A stretch of DNA of 64,000 bases from Vibrio bivalvicida (GTDB lineage: Bacteria; Pseudomonadota; Gammaproteobacteria; Enterobacterales; Vibrionaceae). The stretch lies in contig NZ_LLEI02000018.1 of assembly GCF_001399455.2 (NCBI RefSeq), positions 1 to 64,000 of the forward strand, written 5' to 3'. Below, in pieces: positions 26,081 through 35,064 of the stretch. The stretch's first letter is position 1; every line of letters begins with the position of its first letter. Below the pieces are notes generated by a model. It did not search any database. It was not told the DNA's origin and worked only from the letters and a program-made list of their open reading frames with translations. The translations under genes and the position numbers were made by a program.

Positions 26081-27436
26081 ATGGCAACTCATTTTGATTA
26101 CATCTGTATCGGCGGCGGCTCAGGCGGCATCGCATCAGCTAACCGCGCTGCTATGTACGGCGCTAAAGTTGCACTTATCGAAGCTCAAGACCTAGGTGGC
26201 ACCTGTGTAAACGTGGGTTGTGTACCAAAGAAGGTCATGTGGCACGGTGCTCAAATTGCAGATGCGATGAACCTATACGCTGAAGATTACGGCTTTGACA
26301 TTGACGTTAAAGGCTTTGATTGGAGCAAGCTAGTAGAGAGTCGTCAGGCTTACATTGGTCGTATCCACCAGTCTTACGACCGCGTACTTGGCAACAACAA
26401 GGTTAATGTCATCAAAGGCTTTGCTAAGTTTGTTAACGAGAAAACAGTCGAAGTGAATGGCGAACATTACACCGCTGACCACATCCTAATTGCCGTCGGT
26501 GGACGCCCAACTATTCCTAACATTCCAGGTGCAGAATACGGCATCGACTCAAATGGCTTTTTCGATCTGGAACAGCAACCAAAACGTGTAGCGGTTATTG
26601 GGGCAGGCTACATCGCCGTTGAAATCGCAGGCGTACTAAATGCACTTGGCACTGAAACGCACCTTTACGTACGTAAAGAATCGCCACTGCGTAGCTTTGA
26701 TCCAATGATCATCGAAACGCTAGTTGAAGTAATGGAAGCGGAAGGACCAAAACTGCATACTCACTCGATTCCAAAACAAGTTGTGAAAGAAGCCGATGGT
26801 AGCCTGACTCTGCACCTAGAAAATGGCAACACACAAAACGTTGATCAACTTATCTGGGCGATCGGTCGTCACCCTGCAACAGATGCAATCAACCTTGCAT
26901 CAACTGGTGTTGAAACCAACGACCGTGGTTACATTAAAGTAGACGAATACCAAGAAACCAACGTGAAAGGCATCTACTGTGTAGGTGACATCATGGAAGG
27001 CGGTATCGAGCTCACTCCTGTTGCGGTCAAAGCGGGTCGCCAGCTTTCAGAGCGTCTGTTCAACGGCAAAACCAATGCGAAAATGGACTACAATCTAGTT
27101 CCAACGGTTGTATTTAGCCACCCACCTATCGGCACTATTGGTCTAACGACGCAAGAAGCTGAAGAGAAATACGGCAAAGACAACGTAAAGGTTTACACGT
27201 CTGGCTTTACTGCGATGTACACCGCGGTAACGAAACACCGTCAACCATGTAAGATGAAGCTAGTATGTGCAGGTGAAGAAGAGACAGTGCTTGGTCTACA
27301 CGGCATCGGCTTCACAGTAGATGAGATGATTCAGGGCTTCGGCGTAGCGATGAAGATGGGCGCAACCAAAGCAGACTTTGATTCTGTGGTTGCCATTCAC
27401 CCGACAGGCTCGGAAGAGTTCGTTACCATGCGTTAA
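26081..27436 (+). CDS. gor: Glutathione reductase (451 aa)
   Basis: FAD-dependent NADPH:glutathione disulfide reductase. N-terminal [16 protein letters not shown]-binding loop, redox-active Cys42-x4-Cys47 in [18 protein letters not shown]-binding [11 protein letters not shown], the second FAD motif IYCVGDI, and the C-terminal HPTGSEE carrying the catalytic His. Length equals E. coli Gor (450 aa). The upstream gap 25878-26080 presumably holds its promoter, but I see no clear OxyR site. Confidence 0.97.
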   Translation: MATHFDYICIGGGSGGIASANRAAMYGAKVALIEAQDLGGTCVNVGCVPKKVMWHGAQIADAMNLYAEDYGFDIDVKGFDWSKLVESRQAYIGRIHQSYDRVLGNNKVNVIKGFAKFVNEKTVEVNGEHYTADHILIAVGGRPTIPNIPGAEYGIDSNGFFDLEQQPKRVAVIGAGYIAVEIAGVLNALGTETHLYVRKESPLRSFDPMIIETLVEVMEAEGPKLHTHSIPKQVVKEADGSLTLHLENGNTQNVDQLIWAIGRHPATDAINLASTGVETNDRGYIKVDEYQETNVKGIYCVGDIMEGGIELTPVAVKAGRQLSERLFNGKTNAKMDYNLVPTVVFSHPPIGTIGLTTQEAEEKYGKDNVKVYTSGFTAMYTAVTKHRQPCKMKLVCAGEEETVLGLHGIGFTVDEMIQGFGVAMKMGATKADFDSVVAIHPTGSEEFVTMR

Positions 27437-27452
27437 TCACTTCCCTGATCTT

Positions 27453-27486
27453 TTCAGGTCATAAGTCTTCACGCTTATGACCTGAA
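27453..27486. terminator. Long hairpin between convergent gor and chemoreceptor genes
   Basis: The arms TTCAGGTCATAAG / CTTATGACCTGAA form a perfect 13-bp stem with an 8-nt loop. Neither side has a clear T run, so it may be a weak terminator or a 3' stabilising hairpin. Confidence 0.55.
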
Positions 27487-27512
27487 TAAAGCATGAACTT
27501 GGCTAACCGCGT

Positions 27513-29219
27513 TTAAGTTTTAAAGCTTTGTAGCGTATTGAGTAGAACCTCTGATTGTTGTGCAAGTTGTAAAGCACTGTCTAAAATCTGCTTTGACGAA
27601 GCGTCTGAATCACCAGACATATCCACAATGTTATTGATCGTTGAACTCACTTGATTGGCCAACTGATTTTGCTGCTCCGATGAGGATGAAATTCGGCGGC
27701 TCAACTCACTAATCTCCTGAGTCGATGCCGTGATCGGCTCGAGTAGCGCGCCAGCTTCTTGGACAAGTTCAACACTTCCTTCGGCACTTGCACAGCCTCT
27801 TTCCATTGCACTAACAGTATCAACCGTACCACTTTGAACACGTTCGATAATATCGCGAATTTCTTCTGTTGATTGCTGCGTTCGGCCCGCTAAAGCACGA
27901 ACTTCATCTGCAACAACTGCAAAGCCACGTCCTTGATCGCCAGCGCGTGCGGCTTCAATCGCAGCGTTTAACGCCAATAAATTGGTTTGCTCTGCAATGG
28001 TTTGAATCACTTCAAGTACCGAACCAATTTCTCGGCTTTCATTGGCTAAACGTGTGGAAGTCTCTGAGGCTAGCTCTAACTCTTTCGCCAACCCTAAGAT
28101 TGACTGCCTTGTGCTTTCTACTTTTTCTCGAACTTGGCGAGTGCTCTGATCAACTTCACTAACATGCTGCTCTGACTGACGAGCGCCATCGGTAATCTCT
28201 TGTGATGTATTTGTCATATCACTGACTACCGAGGCTGTTTGCTCCGTCGCTATAATCTGCTCAGATAGTTTGCTCGATGTCAACTCAGCATTGTGGACAA
28301 TCCCTTTTGCTGACTGATTCACCTGTTGAGTGTTCAAGGTTACTTGATTGATCAAACTCTGTAGCTTTTCCATAAACAGGTTAAACTGCACAGCAATGTC
28401 ATTGATTTCGTGTTGCCCACTTTCCTCAATTCGCTTAGTCAAGTCACCATCACCATTAACGATATCCTCTAAAGCGGCACGTACTGCCACTAATCGACTG
28501 CGGATGGCAGTTTGGTAAATGAACACCATCAAAATGAGAATGATCAAGATAGCGCCGACTAATGCGCCAACAATTTTATAGCTAATTGCAGTACCTTGCT
28601 TGAGCATACTGTCGATAGGGGTTTGAACCTCCAACACGCCTCGCACATCGCCTAATTGCCAATCATTTTTTGGAGTTAGAGCATGATTGTTATGACAATT
28701 CACACACCCTTGACCAACCATGGTGTCGGCAATAGCGACTCTAACCCATGTTTCCCCTCCTCTTTGCTCCGTCAAACTGATCACTTGTTTGGAGTCTTTC
28801 GTTAGTGCATTCCATGCATCTAGTTGAAATTCATCCAATTGTCGATTTTTTCGGTTTGGAAAAGGAAAGCGGCTATAAAGCGCCAGTTTGACACCGTCAT
28901 CTCCTTTATCAGCAAGCACGCGACTCAGGTCATGAATCATAGTCGCAGGCAAAGGTATCGCACTATCATTCCCTTGGTGATCGATAGAAGGCTTGATGTT
29001 AGAACTCTTTAGTACCGGCCCAACCACGTTGCGAGAATAGTACCCTCTCAACACTTTAAACTGGTTGACGGTTCGTTGCGCTGCAATCACCGCTTCTGAT
29101 TCTGCATTTTCTTTTATAACAGAGGGGATAAAAAACAAAAACACCCCGATCAAAACAGAGAAAATGAGCACAATGGGCATCATTAAACGCCCAAGTAATC
29201 CAATATAAGAACCTCGCAT
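27513..29219 (-). CDS. Methyl-accepting chemotaxis protein with CxxCH-bearing Tll0287-like sensor (568 aa)
   Basis: Membrane chemoreceptor. Transmembrane helices lie at about 13-33 and 213-235. The periplasmic domain between them resembles Tll0287/DUF3365-like sensors and contains Cys172-x2-Cys175-His176 (GCVNCHNNH), a c-type haem attachment motif. A HAMP domain follows (about 236-290), then a full signalling domain with the hairpin tip [45 protein letters not shown]. Covalent haem suggests sensing of redox, oxygen or nitric oxide; that is inference. Confidence 0.92.
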   Translation of the reverse strand: MRGSYIGLLGRLMMPIVLIFSVLIGVFLFFIPSVIKENAESEAVIAAQRTVNQFKVLRGYYSRNVVGPVLKSSNIKPSIDHQGNDSAIPLPATMIHDLSRVLADKGDDGVKLALYSRFPFPNRKNRQLDEFQLDAWNALTKDSKQVISLTEQRGGETWVRVAIADTMVGQGCVNCHNNHALTPKNDWQLGDVRGVLEVQTPIDSMLKQGTAISYKIVGALVGAILIILILMVFIYQTAIRSRLVAVRAALEDIVNGDGDLTKRIEESGQHEINDIAVQFNLFMEKLQSLINQVTLNTQQVNQSAKGIVHNAELTSSKLSEQIIATEQTASVVSDMTNTSQEITDGARQSEQHVSEVDQSTRQVREKVESTRQSILGLAKELELASETSTRLANESREIGSVLEVIQTIAEQTNLLALNAAIEAARAGDQGRGFAVVADEVRALAGRTQQSTEEIRDIIERVQSGTVDTVSAMERGCASAEGSVELVQEAGALLEPITASTQEISELSRRISSSSEQQNQLANQVSSTINNIVDMSGDSDASSKQILDSALQLAQQSEVLLNTLQSFKT

Positions 29220-29510
29220 ACATGCTTCCCTCTAATATGTTGCACTGGCTGCTATAAACCAATTGGGGACTATTGAAAGAGTAGGCTCTGAATGCTCAAC
29301 GCGCGAGTTTAAAAATCCACGCGACTTGTTTCCTTCTTCATCAGTGAAGATCAAAACCATATGCACTGACTCAACACCATTTCATTTTACTTACAGCAAA
29401 GGAGCTAGCTCATTTTTTACCATCTTGGTGATACCTTTTAGGTATAAGCAAAAAGAGAATTCAGCCCCTAATTCGATCATGAAAGAATTGAGTTCTACTA
29501 AGGAGGCTTT

Positions 29511-30506
29511 ATGCTTAAACGTGAACTTGCAAATGGGTTGGCAGTCAGCTCAATTGGCTATGGTGCGATGGGGTTGAGTGAATTCTATGGCAATACAAAT
29601 GACTTACAATCTTTAAAGTTACTTGACCAGTTACTAGAGCTTGGTGTTGATTTTATAGATACCGCAAACTTCTATGGACGTGGTCACAATGAGGATCTGA
29701 TTGGTTACTATCTATCTAAACTGCAACCTGCTCAGCGCCAACAACTTAAAGTTGCCACCAAATGTGGTATCGATCGCCCTGCAGAAGCTGCGTATGCTCG
29801 CAGCATCAATAATACACCTGACTATATACGAAAATGCTGCGATGAATCTCTTCAGCGCCTGGGGGTAGAGTGTATAGACTTATTTTATCTGCACCGAGTA
29901 GACAACAAGATCATCGAGCAAAGCATGGATTGCCTAGGTCAATTAGTCAAAGAAGGCAAAATTGCCCATGTCGGTCTTTGTGAGGTTTCTTCGAAAACAC
30001 TGCTTAAAGCGCACTCTGTTTTTCCAGTCACTGCTCTACAAACAGAGTACTCACTTTGGACTCGCGACATTGAACAAGATATTCTTGAAACACTAAAAAC
30101 CAATAACATCGGCTTGGTGCCCTACTCTCCGCTAGGTAGAGGTTTCCTCACAGGTAAGCTAACTCGTAATAGTGACCTCCCAGATGGTGATTTTCGTAAA
30201 ACCAACGATCGATTCCTAGATGGTAATATCAATCATAATCGCAGCCTTCTAGACATCATTCAGCCGATTGCACAAAAATATCAAGCGACACCTGGTCAGA
30301 TCGCGTTGGCATGGCTATTAGCCCAATATGAACATATCGTTCCGATCCCAGGAACTAAGAAGCGGCACTATCTCCAAGAAAATGTTCAGGCATCTGAAAT
30401 TATCTTAGACGTAGCAGACCTTACGACATTGAATGACATCCCACTTCAATTTGAGGTAAAAGGGCAACGTTACTCTGAAGAGGGTATGAAAGGAGTCAAC
30501 GTATAA
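29511..30506 (+). CDS. Aldo/keto reductase (331 aa)
   Basis: NADPH-dependent carbonyl reductase of the AKR superfamily. The catalytic tetrad is visible: Asp and Tyr in FIDTANFYGRG, Lys in KVATKCG and His in FYLHRVD; the cofactor site is in VPYSPLGRGFLTGKL and IPGTKKRHYLQENV. The ATG follows a strong AAGGAGG. It is convergent with the thiolase that ends the AfsA operon and shares its terminator, so a role in reducing a keto group in that pathway is possible but not shown. The 29220-29510 gap upstream holds its promoter region; nothing else is clear there. Confidence 0.88.
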   Translation: MLKRELANGLAVSSIGYGAMGLSEFYGNTNDLQSLKLLDQLLELGVDFIDTANFYGRGHNEDLIGYYLSKLQPAQRQQLKVATKCGIDRPAEAAYARSINNTPDYIRKCCDESLQRLGVECIDLFYLHRVDNKIIEQSMDCLGQLVKEGKIAHVGLCEVSSKTLLKAHSVFPVTALQTEYSLWTRDIEQDILETLKTNNIGLVPYSPLGRGFLTGKLTRNSDLPDGDFRKTNDRFLDGNINHNRSLLDIIQPIAQKYQATPGQIALAWLLAQYEHIVPIPGTKKRHYLQENVQASEIILDVADLTTLNDIPLQFEVKGQRYSEEGMKGVNV

Positions 30507-30509
30507 ATA

Positions 30510-30537
30510 GAAAAAGCCCAGCAAGCTGGGCTTTTTC
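30510..30537. terminator. Bidirectional terminator between aldo/keto reductase and thiolase
   Basis: The stem AAAAAGCCCAGC / GCTGGGCTTTTT lies between convergent genes with T tracts on both strands. Confidence 0.88.
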
Positions 30538-30538
30538 A

Positions 30539-31714
30539 CTAGCGATAGACACTCATCGCAACACCTTCTCCACCGCCAATGCAAAGCGCAGCGAGACCTT
30601 TATTTTTGCTATCTCTTATCAGGCTATGAATAAGAGTAACTAGGATTCTACTTCCCGAAGAACCAATCGCGTGCCCCAAGGCAATCCCTCCCCCATATGG
30701 ATTAATTTTCTCATCAGGAATATCAATTGCCCGAGCGACGGCAATTGCTTGCGATGCAAACGCTTCGTTACACTCTAGCTGGTCTACCTCGCTTGCTTCC
30801 CACCCAGATTGGTCAAGGCATTTCGAGATAGCTTCAATCGGGGCAACTCCCATAACATCAGGGCTAATGCCTGAATTGCTGAATTTCCCTATGCTAGCGA
30901 GCACGTTCAACTGATATTTTTCAGCAGTATCACGATGACAGAGTAGCAGTGCCGACGCTCCGTCATTGAGGGATGATGCATTACCTGCCGTCACCGTACC
31001 TTGCTTAGAAAACACGGGCTGCAAACTGGCAAGTTTGTCTACGCTTGTTTCTCGTGGACCTTCATCTTGACCAAACATACGAACATTGCCTTTTCGATCT
31101 CTTACTTCTATCGGCACTACCTCATTCGCAAACAAACCGGCTTTTTGCGCCGCAAGTGCTTTCTGATGAGACTGAAACGCGAACTTATCTTGATCGGGAC
31201 GCGCAACTCCATACTTATTGGCAACGTTTTCCGCCGTCACTCCCATGTGATAATCATTAAACGCATCCCAAAGGCCATCGTTAACCAAGCTATCTTGTAG
31301 CTCAGCTCCCCCCAATCGTTTACCTTTTCTGGAGTTTGGTAAAATATGGGGCGCATTTGACATACTTTCTTGCCCACCAGCAATAGCAAATTCAGCATCA
31401 TCACAAGTGATTGCTTGCATCGCTAAATGAACCGCCTTTAAGCCTGAACCACAAACCTTGTTGACTGTTAAACACTGCGCGTTATGTGTTAACCCGGCTC
31501 CAATTGCGGCTTGGCGAGCTGGATTTTGACCACAGCCAGCCGTTAGAACTTGCCCAAGAATGACGCTATCGATTTGCTCTGGTTTAACGCCTGAATCAGC
31601 CAACAAGGCTTTGATCACCAAACTACCAAGATTAGGTGCAGACAAACCAGAGAGCTCACCCATAAATGCACCAGTCGGTGTTCGCTTTGCGGCAACAACA
31701 ACAATGTCTTCCAT
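30539..31714 (-). CDS. Thiolase, acetyl-CoA acetyltransferase-like (391 aa)
   Basis: Thiolase-superfamily enzyme that condenses or cleaves beta-ketoacyl-CoA. The acyl-enzyme Cys88 is in NKVCGSGLKAVHLA, the catalytic His is in GGGIALGHAIGSSGSR, and Cys378 is in CIGGGEGVA. Length fits biosynthetic acetoacetyl-CoA thiolases. It is the last gene of the leftward AfsA operon, overlapping its predecessor by one base (TAATG). There it could supply a beta-ketoacyl thioester for the AfsA-type enzyme (inference); a plain beta-oxidation or PHB thiolase is the alternative. Confidence 0.9.
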   Translation of the reverse strand: MEDIVVVAAKRTPTGAFMGELSGLSAPNLGSLVIKALLADSGVKPEQIDSVILGQVLTAGCGQNPARQAAIGAGLTHNAQCLTVNKVCGSGLKAVHLAMQAITCDDAEFAIAGGQESMSNAPHILPNSRKGKRLGGAELQDSLVNDGLWDAFNDYHMGVTAENVANKYGVARPDQDKFAFQSHQKALAAQKAGLFANEVVPIEVRDRKGNVRMFGQDEGPRETSVDKLASLQPVFSKQGTVTAGNASSLNDGASALLLCHRDTAEKYQLNVLASIGKFSNSGISPDVMGVAPIEAISKCLDQSGWEASEVDQLECNEAFASQAIAVARAIDIPDEKINPYGGGIALGHAIGSSGSRILVTLIHSLIRDSKNKGLAALCIGGGEGVAMSVYR

Positions 31715-32124
31715 TACGCAACTTCCTCTTTAAGACCCGGAAGGACTAGCCCTTTCTCATCCATAATCTTGCGGTAACTTGCTAGGCCATTCATACAAGC
31801 CGGAACACCAGCATAAACAGCCATCTGAATAACAACTTCAAGCAGCTCTTCAGGTGAAACCCCTACGTTTATCGCCGCTTTCATATGCAGTTCAAGCTGA
31901 GGGGTCGCGTTACCTAAGCTAATCAGCGAAGCAACGGTCAGCATTTCGCGGACTTTTAAATCTAAACCAGGACGAGCGACAACAGAGCCGAATGCGTAAT
32001 CCGTAATCAGCCGAGGTAAGTCACTGTCGAGTTCGGAAAGCCGACGACTCACTCTTTCAGCTAATCCATCTTCCAAACGATCCATAACGTGCATGCCTTT
32101 GATCGTCGTTTGTTGATTACTCAT
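31714..32124 (-). CDS. Carboxymuconolactone decarboxylase-family protein (136 aa)
   Basis: Helical CMD/AhpD-superfamily protein: EMLTVASLISLGNATPQLELHMKAAINVGVSPEELLEVVIQMAVYAGVPA is the family core. No CxxC motif is present, so it is not an AhpD-type peroxidase and belongs to the gamma-CMD side of the family, whose members decarboxylate or isomerise lactones. It overlaps the thiolase start by one base and follows the MFS gene by 3 bp. A lactone-acting protein suits a butyrolactone pathway, but the reaction is unknown. Confidence 0.85.
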   Translation of the reverse strand: MSNQQTTIKGMHVMDRLEDGLAERVSRRLSELDSDLPRLITDYAFGSVVARPGLDLKVREMLTVASLISLGNATPQLELHMKAAINVGVSPEELLEVVIQMAVYAGVPACMNGLASYRKIMDEKGLVLPGLKEEVA

Positions 32125-32127
32125 TAT

Positions 32128-33333
32128 TTAAGCCTCCTGCGTTCGCTGAACATTCTCGGAATTCATCGGCACGATGGTGATAAATACCAGGGAAAGCGCC
32201 ATCGCGACACCGGCAAAAATGTAGAGAAAGGATACATTGTAAGAAGCAACTAACCATGCCCCTAGAGACGCTCCGATACCTATTGCCAAATTGAAGAAGG
32301 CAACATAAAGAGCAGAAGCTGGAAATGCTTGTTCTGAAGCCAATCTAAGCACCCAAGTTTGAAGGGCCACGAAAATACAAGATGCCGTCGCTCCCCAGAT
32401 AGCGAGTGCTGTGCCGATGTGAGCCTGATACCATTGCACATGGAATTCGCCAATAAGAACCAACATTGATGCTGCAAATAGCACAGACAAAACCGCGATC
32501 GTCTTAAGGTGTTTATCAATAAATAGCGCCGTGATGACATTGCCAGCAATACCCGCAACACCAAAGACCAACAATAAAACCGGGACAAACTCTTCACTAA
32601 TGTGAGTCAAGGAATTAAGCATAGGCTCTATATATGTAAAGGCGGTAAAGTGAGCCGATATGGTCAAAATGGTGGCAAAATAGACTTTGATCAGTGAACT
32701 CGATTTAAACACGGCCTTAATCGCCCCAATGCCTACGCTGCTCTTCTCGCTAATCTGAGGGACTAAGCTAGCAATCCCAACAAGCGACAACACGCTGAGC
32801 CCTGACATAACCATAAATGCGGAGCGCCAACCTATATGCATACCGATGTAATTTGAAATAGGCACCCCAAACACACTGGCAACGGATACTCCACCAAATA
32901 CGATCGAGGTAGCCAGACCGATATAGTTAGACGGAACAATCGACGCAGCACTGACACCAATTATTGACCAAAATGCACCATGGGCAACGGCCCCAATCAC
33001 TCTGGCTAACATTAGGTTCTCAAAGGTTTCAGCACTAGCGGCAAGGCCATTGGAAACGACCAGTACTATGCTCAAAGCAATTAAGAGATTTTTTTTGCCG
33101 ACCCCACCGAGGAAAACTGAAGCCACAAGTGCGCTCAAAGCACCAACCCAAGCATATAAAGATACTGTCATACCAACATATGATTCAGAGGTTGCTAAGG
33201 CATTGGCCATTGGCGTGAGTAAACCAATCGGAGCCAGTTCGGTCGTGACGATATTGAACGTCGACAAAGCTAATACAAACAACGCTAACCAAATTCGAAG
33301 CGTCATCTTCTGAGAAGTTTCACTATTACTCAT
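32128..33333 (-). CDS. MFS transporter, DHA1-type efflux permease (401 aa)
   Basis: Twelve hydrophobic segments over 401 residues; resembles the sugar/purine-ribonucleoside efflux group (SotB, NepI and YdhP-like) with FNIVTTELAPIGLLTPMA at the N-terminus, a signature of those exporters. It sits between the HAD phosphatase (17 bp) and the CMD gene (3 bp) in the AfsA operon, and is the natural candidate to export the pathway's product. Substrate not readable. Confidence 0.88.
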   Translation of the reverse strand: MSNSETSQKMTLRIWLALFVLALSTFNIVTTELAPIGLLTPMANALATSESYVGMTVSLYAWVGALSALVASVFLGGVGKKNLLIALSIVLVVSNGLAASAETFENLMLARVIGAVAHGAFWSIIGVSAASIVPSNYIGLATSIVFGGVSVASVFGVPISNYIGMHIGWRSAFMVMSGLSVLSLVGIASLVPQISEKSSVGIGAIKAVFKSSSLIKVYFATILTISAHFTAFTYIEPMLNSLTHISEEFVPVLLLVFGVAGIAGNVITALFIDKHLKTIAVLSVLFAASMLVLIGEFHVQWYQAHIGTALAIWGATASCIFVALQTWVLRLASEQAFPASALYVAFFNLAIGIGASLGAWLVASYNVSFLYIFAGVAMALSLVFITIVPMNSENVQRTQEA

Positions 33334-33350
33334 TCTTCATTCCATATAAT

Positions 33351-34001
33351 TTAAAGAGTTTTCCATCCATGCTGTTTGGCATGATGAAGAAGGTGAGGAT
33401 TTTCGCCTACGCAGATCGGATTGCCTGTTGCTTCAAGCATATCGACGTCAGAGATATCGTCTCCGTATGCATAGCAATAATTCAGATCGATATGATGTGT
33501 TTGGCAAAAATCAGACATGGCAACCTTTTTACCTTTTCCGATGGTCTGCGGTTTACCGATTTGACCGGTTAGCACCCCTTCTTGGTCTAAGATCAGAGAG
33601 GTACACAGGATGTGTTCTACATTGAGAAACTGAGCAATGGGCGCCAAAATCGGACACATCGAACCAGAGACAAACACCACTTGATGGCCTGCCCGTTGAT
33701 GCTCTTTTAACGCAGTAACGGAAGGTTCGAGAAAGAAAGAGTCATCACAACGGCTTTGAAACCACTCCTGTCCAGCGCTCTCAAGTGCTTGGTATCTTTG
33801 TCCTTCAAACTGTTGATAGTACTCTCTGTTCAACTGCTCTCTTACAACACCAGCAGCTCTATCTGCATTGAGCTTTGCGTTATAACTCTTAAACAGCTCA
33901 CCTTGCCCGATTTTTTCACACCAAAATTCATAGAAATCAAACATGCTCTTGGTGTGAATTAGAGTTTCATCCACATCAAAAAATGCCGCGACTTTGGTCA
34001 T
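33351..34001 (-). CDS. HAD-IB family phosphatase (216 aa)
   Basis: SerB-like HAD hydrolase: motif I FFDVDETL (Asp9 nucleophile, Asp11 acid/base), motif II VFVSGSM, motif III Lys in GKGKKVAM and motif IV YGDDISDVDML. The start MTKVAAFFD follows GAGGAG. Characterised relatives hydrolyse small phosphate monoesters. AfsA-type enzymes yield a phosphorylated butenolide that must be dephosphorylated, which gives this gene an attractive role in the operon; that is inference. Confidence 0.88.
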   Translation of the reverse strand: MTKVAAFFDVDETLIHTKSMFDFYEFWCEKIGQGELFKSYNAKLNADRAAGVVREQLNREYYQQFEGQRYQALESAGQEWFQSRCDDSFFLEPSVTALKEHQRAGHQVVFVSGSMCPILAPIAQFLNVEHILCTSLILDQEGVLTGQIGKPQTIGKGKKVAMSDFCQTHHIDLNYCYAYGDDISDVDMLEATGNPICVGENPHLLHHAKQHGWKTL

Positions 34002-34003
34002 AA

Positions 34004-34228
34004 TCACTCCTCGTAGTTTAAGCGACGACTCTTCACTGGAAAGTCAGGCTCATTTCCTACCACTCCAGCGTCGGCCCAGCGGTTTGGAGCGACTTCTGTC
34101 ACAGCGACAGAGATCTTATCTAAAGGTGCACCAGTATTCTTATGCACCGCCAGTGTTATGTCTTCGAGCATCCCTTTTACTTGCTCTTCGTTGTTCATTT
34201 TCCAAGTGGTAATATGGATAAAAGGCAT
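34004..34228 (-). CDS. 4-oxalocrotonate tautomerase-like protein (74 aa)
   Basis: Small tautomerase-superfamily protein whose Pro2 (after Met removal, the N-terminal catalytic base) is present: MPFIHITTW. The rest (NNEEQVKGMLEDITLAVHKNTGAPLDKISVAVTEVAPNRWADAG) shows the beta-alpha-beta pattern. Separated by 2 bp from the HAD gene and 2 bp from the 277-aa gene, so tightly co-translated. A tautomerase could shift a double bond in a butenolide or keto-enol intermediate (inference). Confidence 0.87.
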   Translation of the reverse strand: MPFIHITTWKMNNEEQVKGMLEDITLAVHKNTGAPLDKISVAVTEVAPNRWADAGVVGNEPDFPVKSRRLNYEE

Positions 34229-34230
34229 CT

Positions 34231-35064
34231 TTATTCTTCCCTATTATTCGTAGTCACAAATTCATCAAACGAGCGTTGCTCAAGCTTTAACTGGGCGTGA
34301 ATGTCTCCACCGAGACCATGCAGACCAATCGCGCCGCCATAACTTTGCCGAGAACTCATATATAAGACGACAACATTAATTACTCGGTTACCTTCTGATT
34401 CATGGGCAGGAAATGGGTCAGGTAATTCGGCCCAAAACTGAGCACTGCCTAAAGAGTCAGTAACAAAAACATTCGGGATACCTAGTGGCCCTGGCCGAGT
34501 CGGAGATTCGGGACAGAGATCCTTCTCTCTTAGGCTCATTACGGTATAGAGGCTGTTAGGAACTAGGTTGCTAAATTGAAAATCAAAACGAGCTAACTGC
34601 TTGTCATCATTTAAGGTAACTGTCAGCTCTCCTTTAGCTTGCAGCCAATCGTATAAGTTAATCGGTGCAATGCGCCGCTTACCATCTTGATACCGATAGT
34701 CTTCTATATATCCCTGATGAAGAGGAAGGCTTGGCCTCACCTCCGTACTAGCTTGCGGCCTCTGCTCTGGAGCAAAAACCATCGGATAGTTGTTCGAAGG
34801 CAAAGGCAAAGGAAGCGTGAACAAGGTAATATCCTTCATTTGCTGCTCAGAGAGTTGTTCTATTTGAGTAACGATGTGATACGGTTTGATCTCGCCAAAT
34901 GCAGGTACAGGGGTTTCTGGCGCAACAATTGCGCCAGACCAAGAAACACCACTATCACTTGGGATTTGCCCTACAACGACGAAGTTACCCTCTGCATCCA
35001 TAACTTCTGCGGGAGGATAGAGCGGGCCTTGTGTCGTAGCCGATAGTTGGTAACTTCTACGCAC
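34231..35064 (-). CDS. Beta-rich protein of unknown function in the AfsA operon (277 aa)
   Basis: I do not recognise this protein. No signal peptide or membrane span is seen. The N-terminal half is proline-rich with short strands (YPPAEVMDAEGNFVVVGQIP, PLPLPSNNYPMVFAPEQRP). The C-terminal half looks like a beta-sandwich: GELTVTLNDDKQLARFDFQFSNLVPNSLYTVMSLRE, then GIPNVFVTDSLGSAQFWAELPDP and NRVINVVVLYMSSRQSYGG...IHAQLKL. It overlaps the AfsA gene by 8 bp and precedes the tautomerase by 2 bp, so it belongs to the pathway. It could be an enzyme of unknown type or a ligand-binding protein. Confidence 0.8.
   Translation of the reverse strand: MRRSYQLSATTQGPLYPPAEVMDAEGNFVVVGQIPSDSGVSWSGAIVAPETPVPAFGEIKPYHIVTQIEQLSEQQMKDITLFTLPLPLPSNNYPMVFAPEQRPQASTEVRPSLPLHQGYIEDYRYQDGKRRIAPINLYDWLQAKGELTVTLNDDKQLARFDFQFSNLVPNSLYTVMSLREKDLCPESPTRPGPLGIPNVFVTDSLGSAQFWAELPDPFPAHESEGNRVINVVVLYMSSRQSYGGAIGLHGLGGDIHAQLKLEQRSFDEFVTTNNREE

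Noticed and set aside
29263..29577. 104-codon reading before the aldo/keto reductase
   Set aside because: Low-complexity chance translation that runs into the real gene in another frame; no ribosome-binding site and no family features.
30539..31714. Thiolase as part of an unrelated PHB or fatty-acid pathway
   Set aside because: Not excluded by sequence, but one-base overlap with the CMD gene and shared direction place it in the AfsA operon; no phaB/phaC or fad genes are adjacent.
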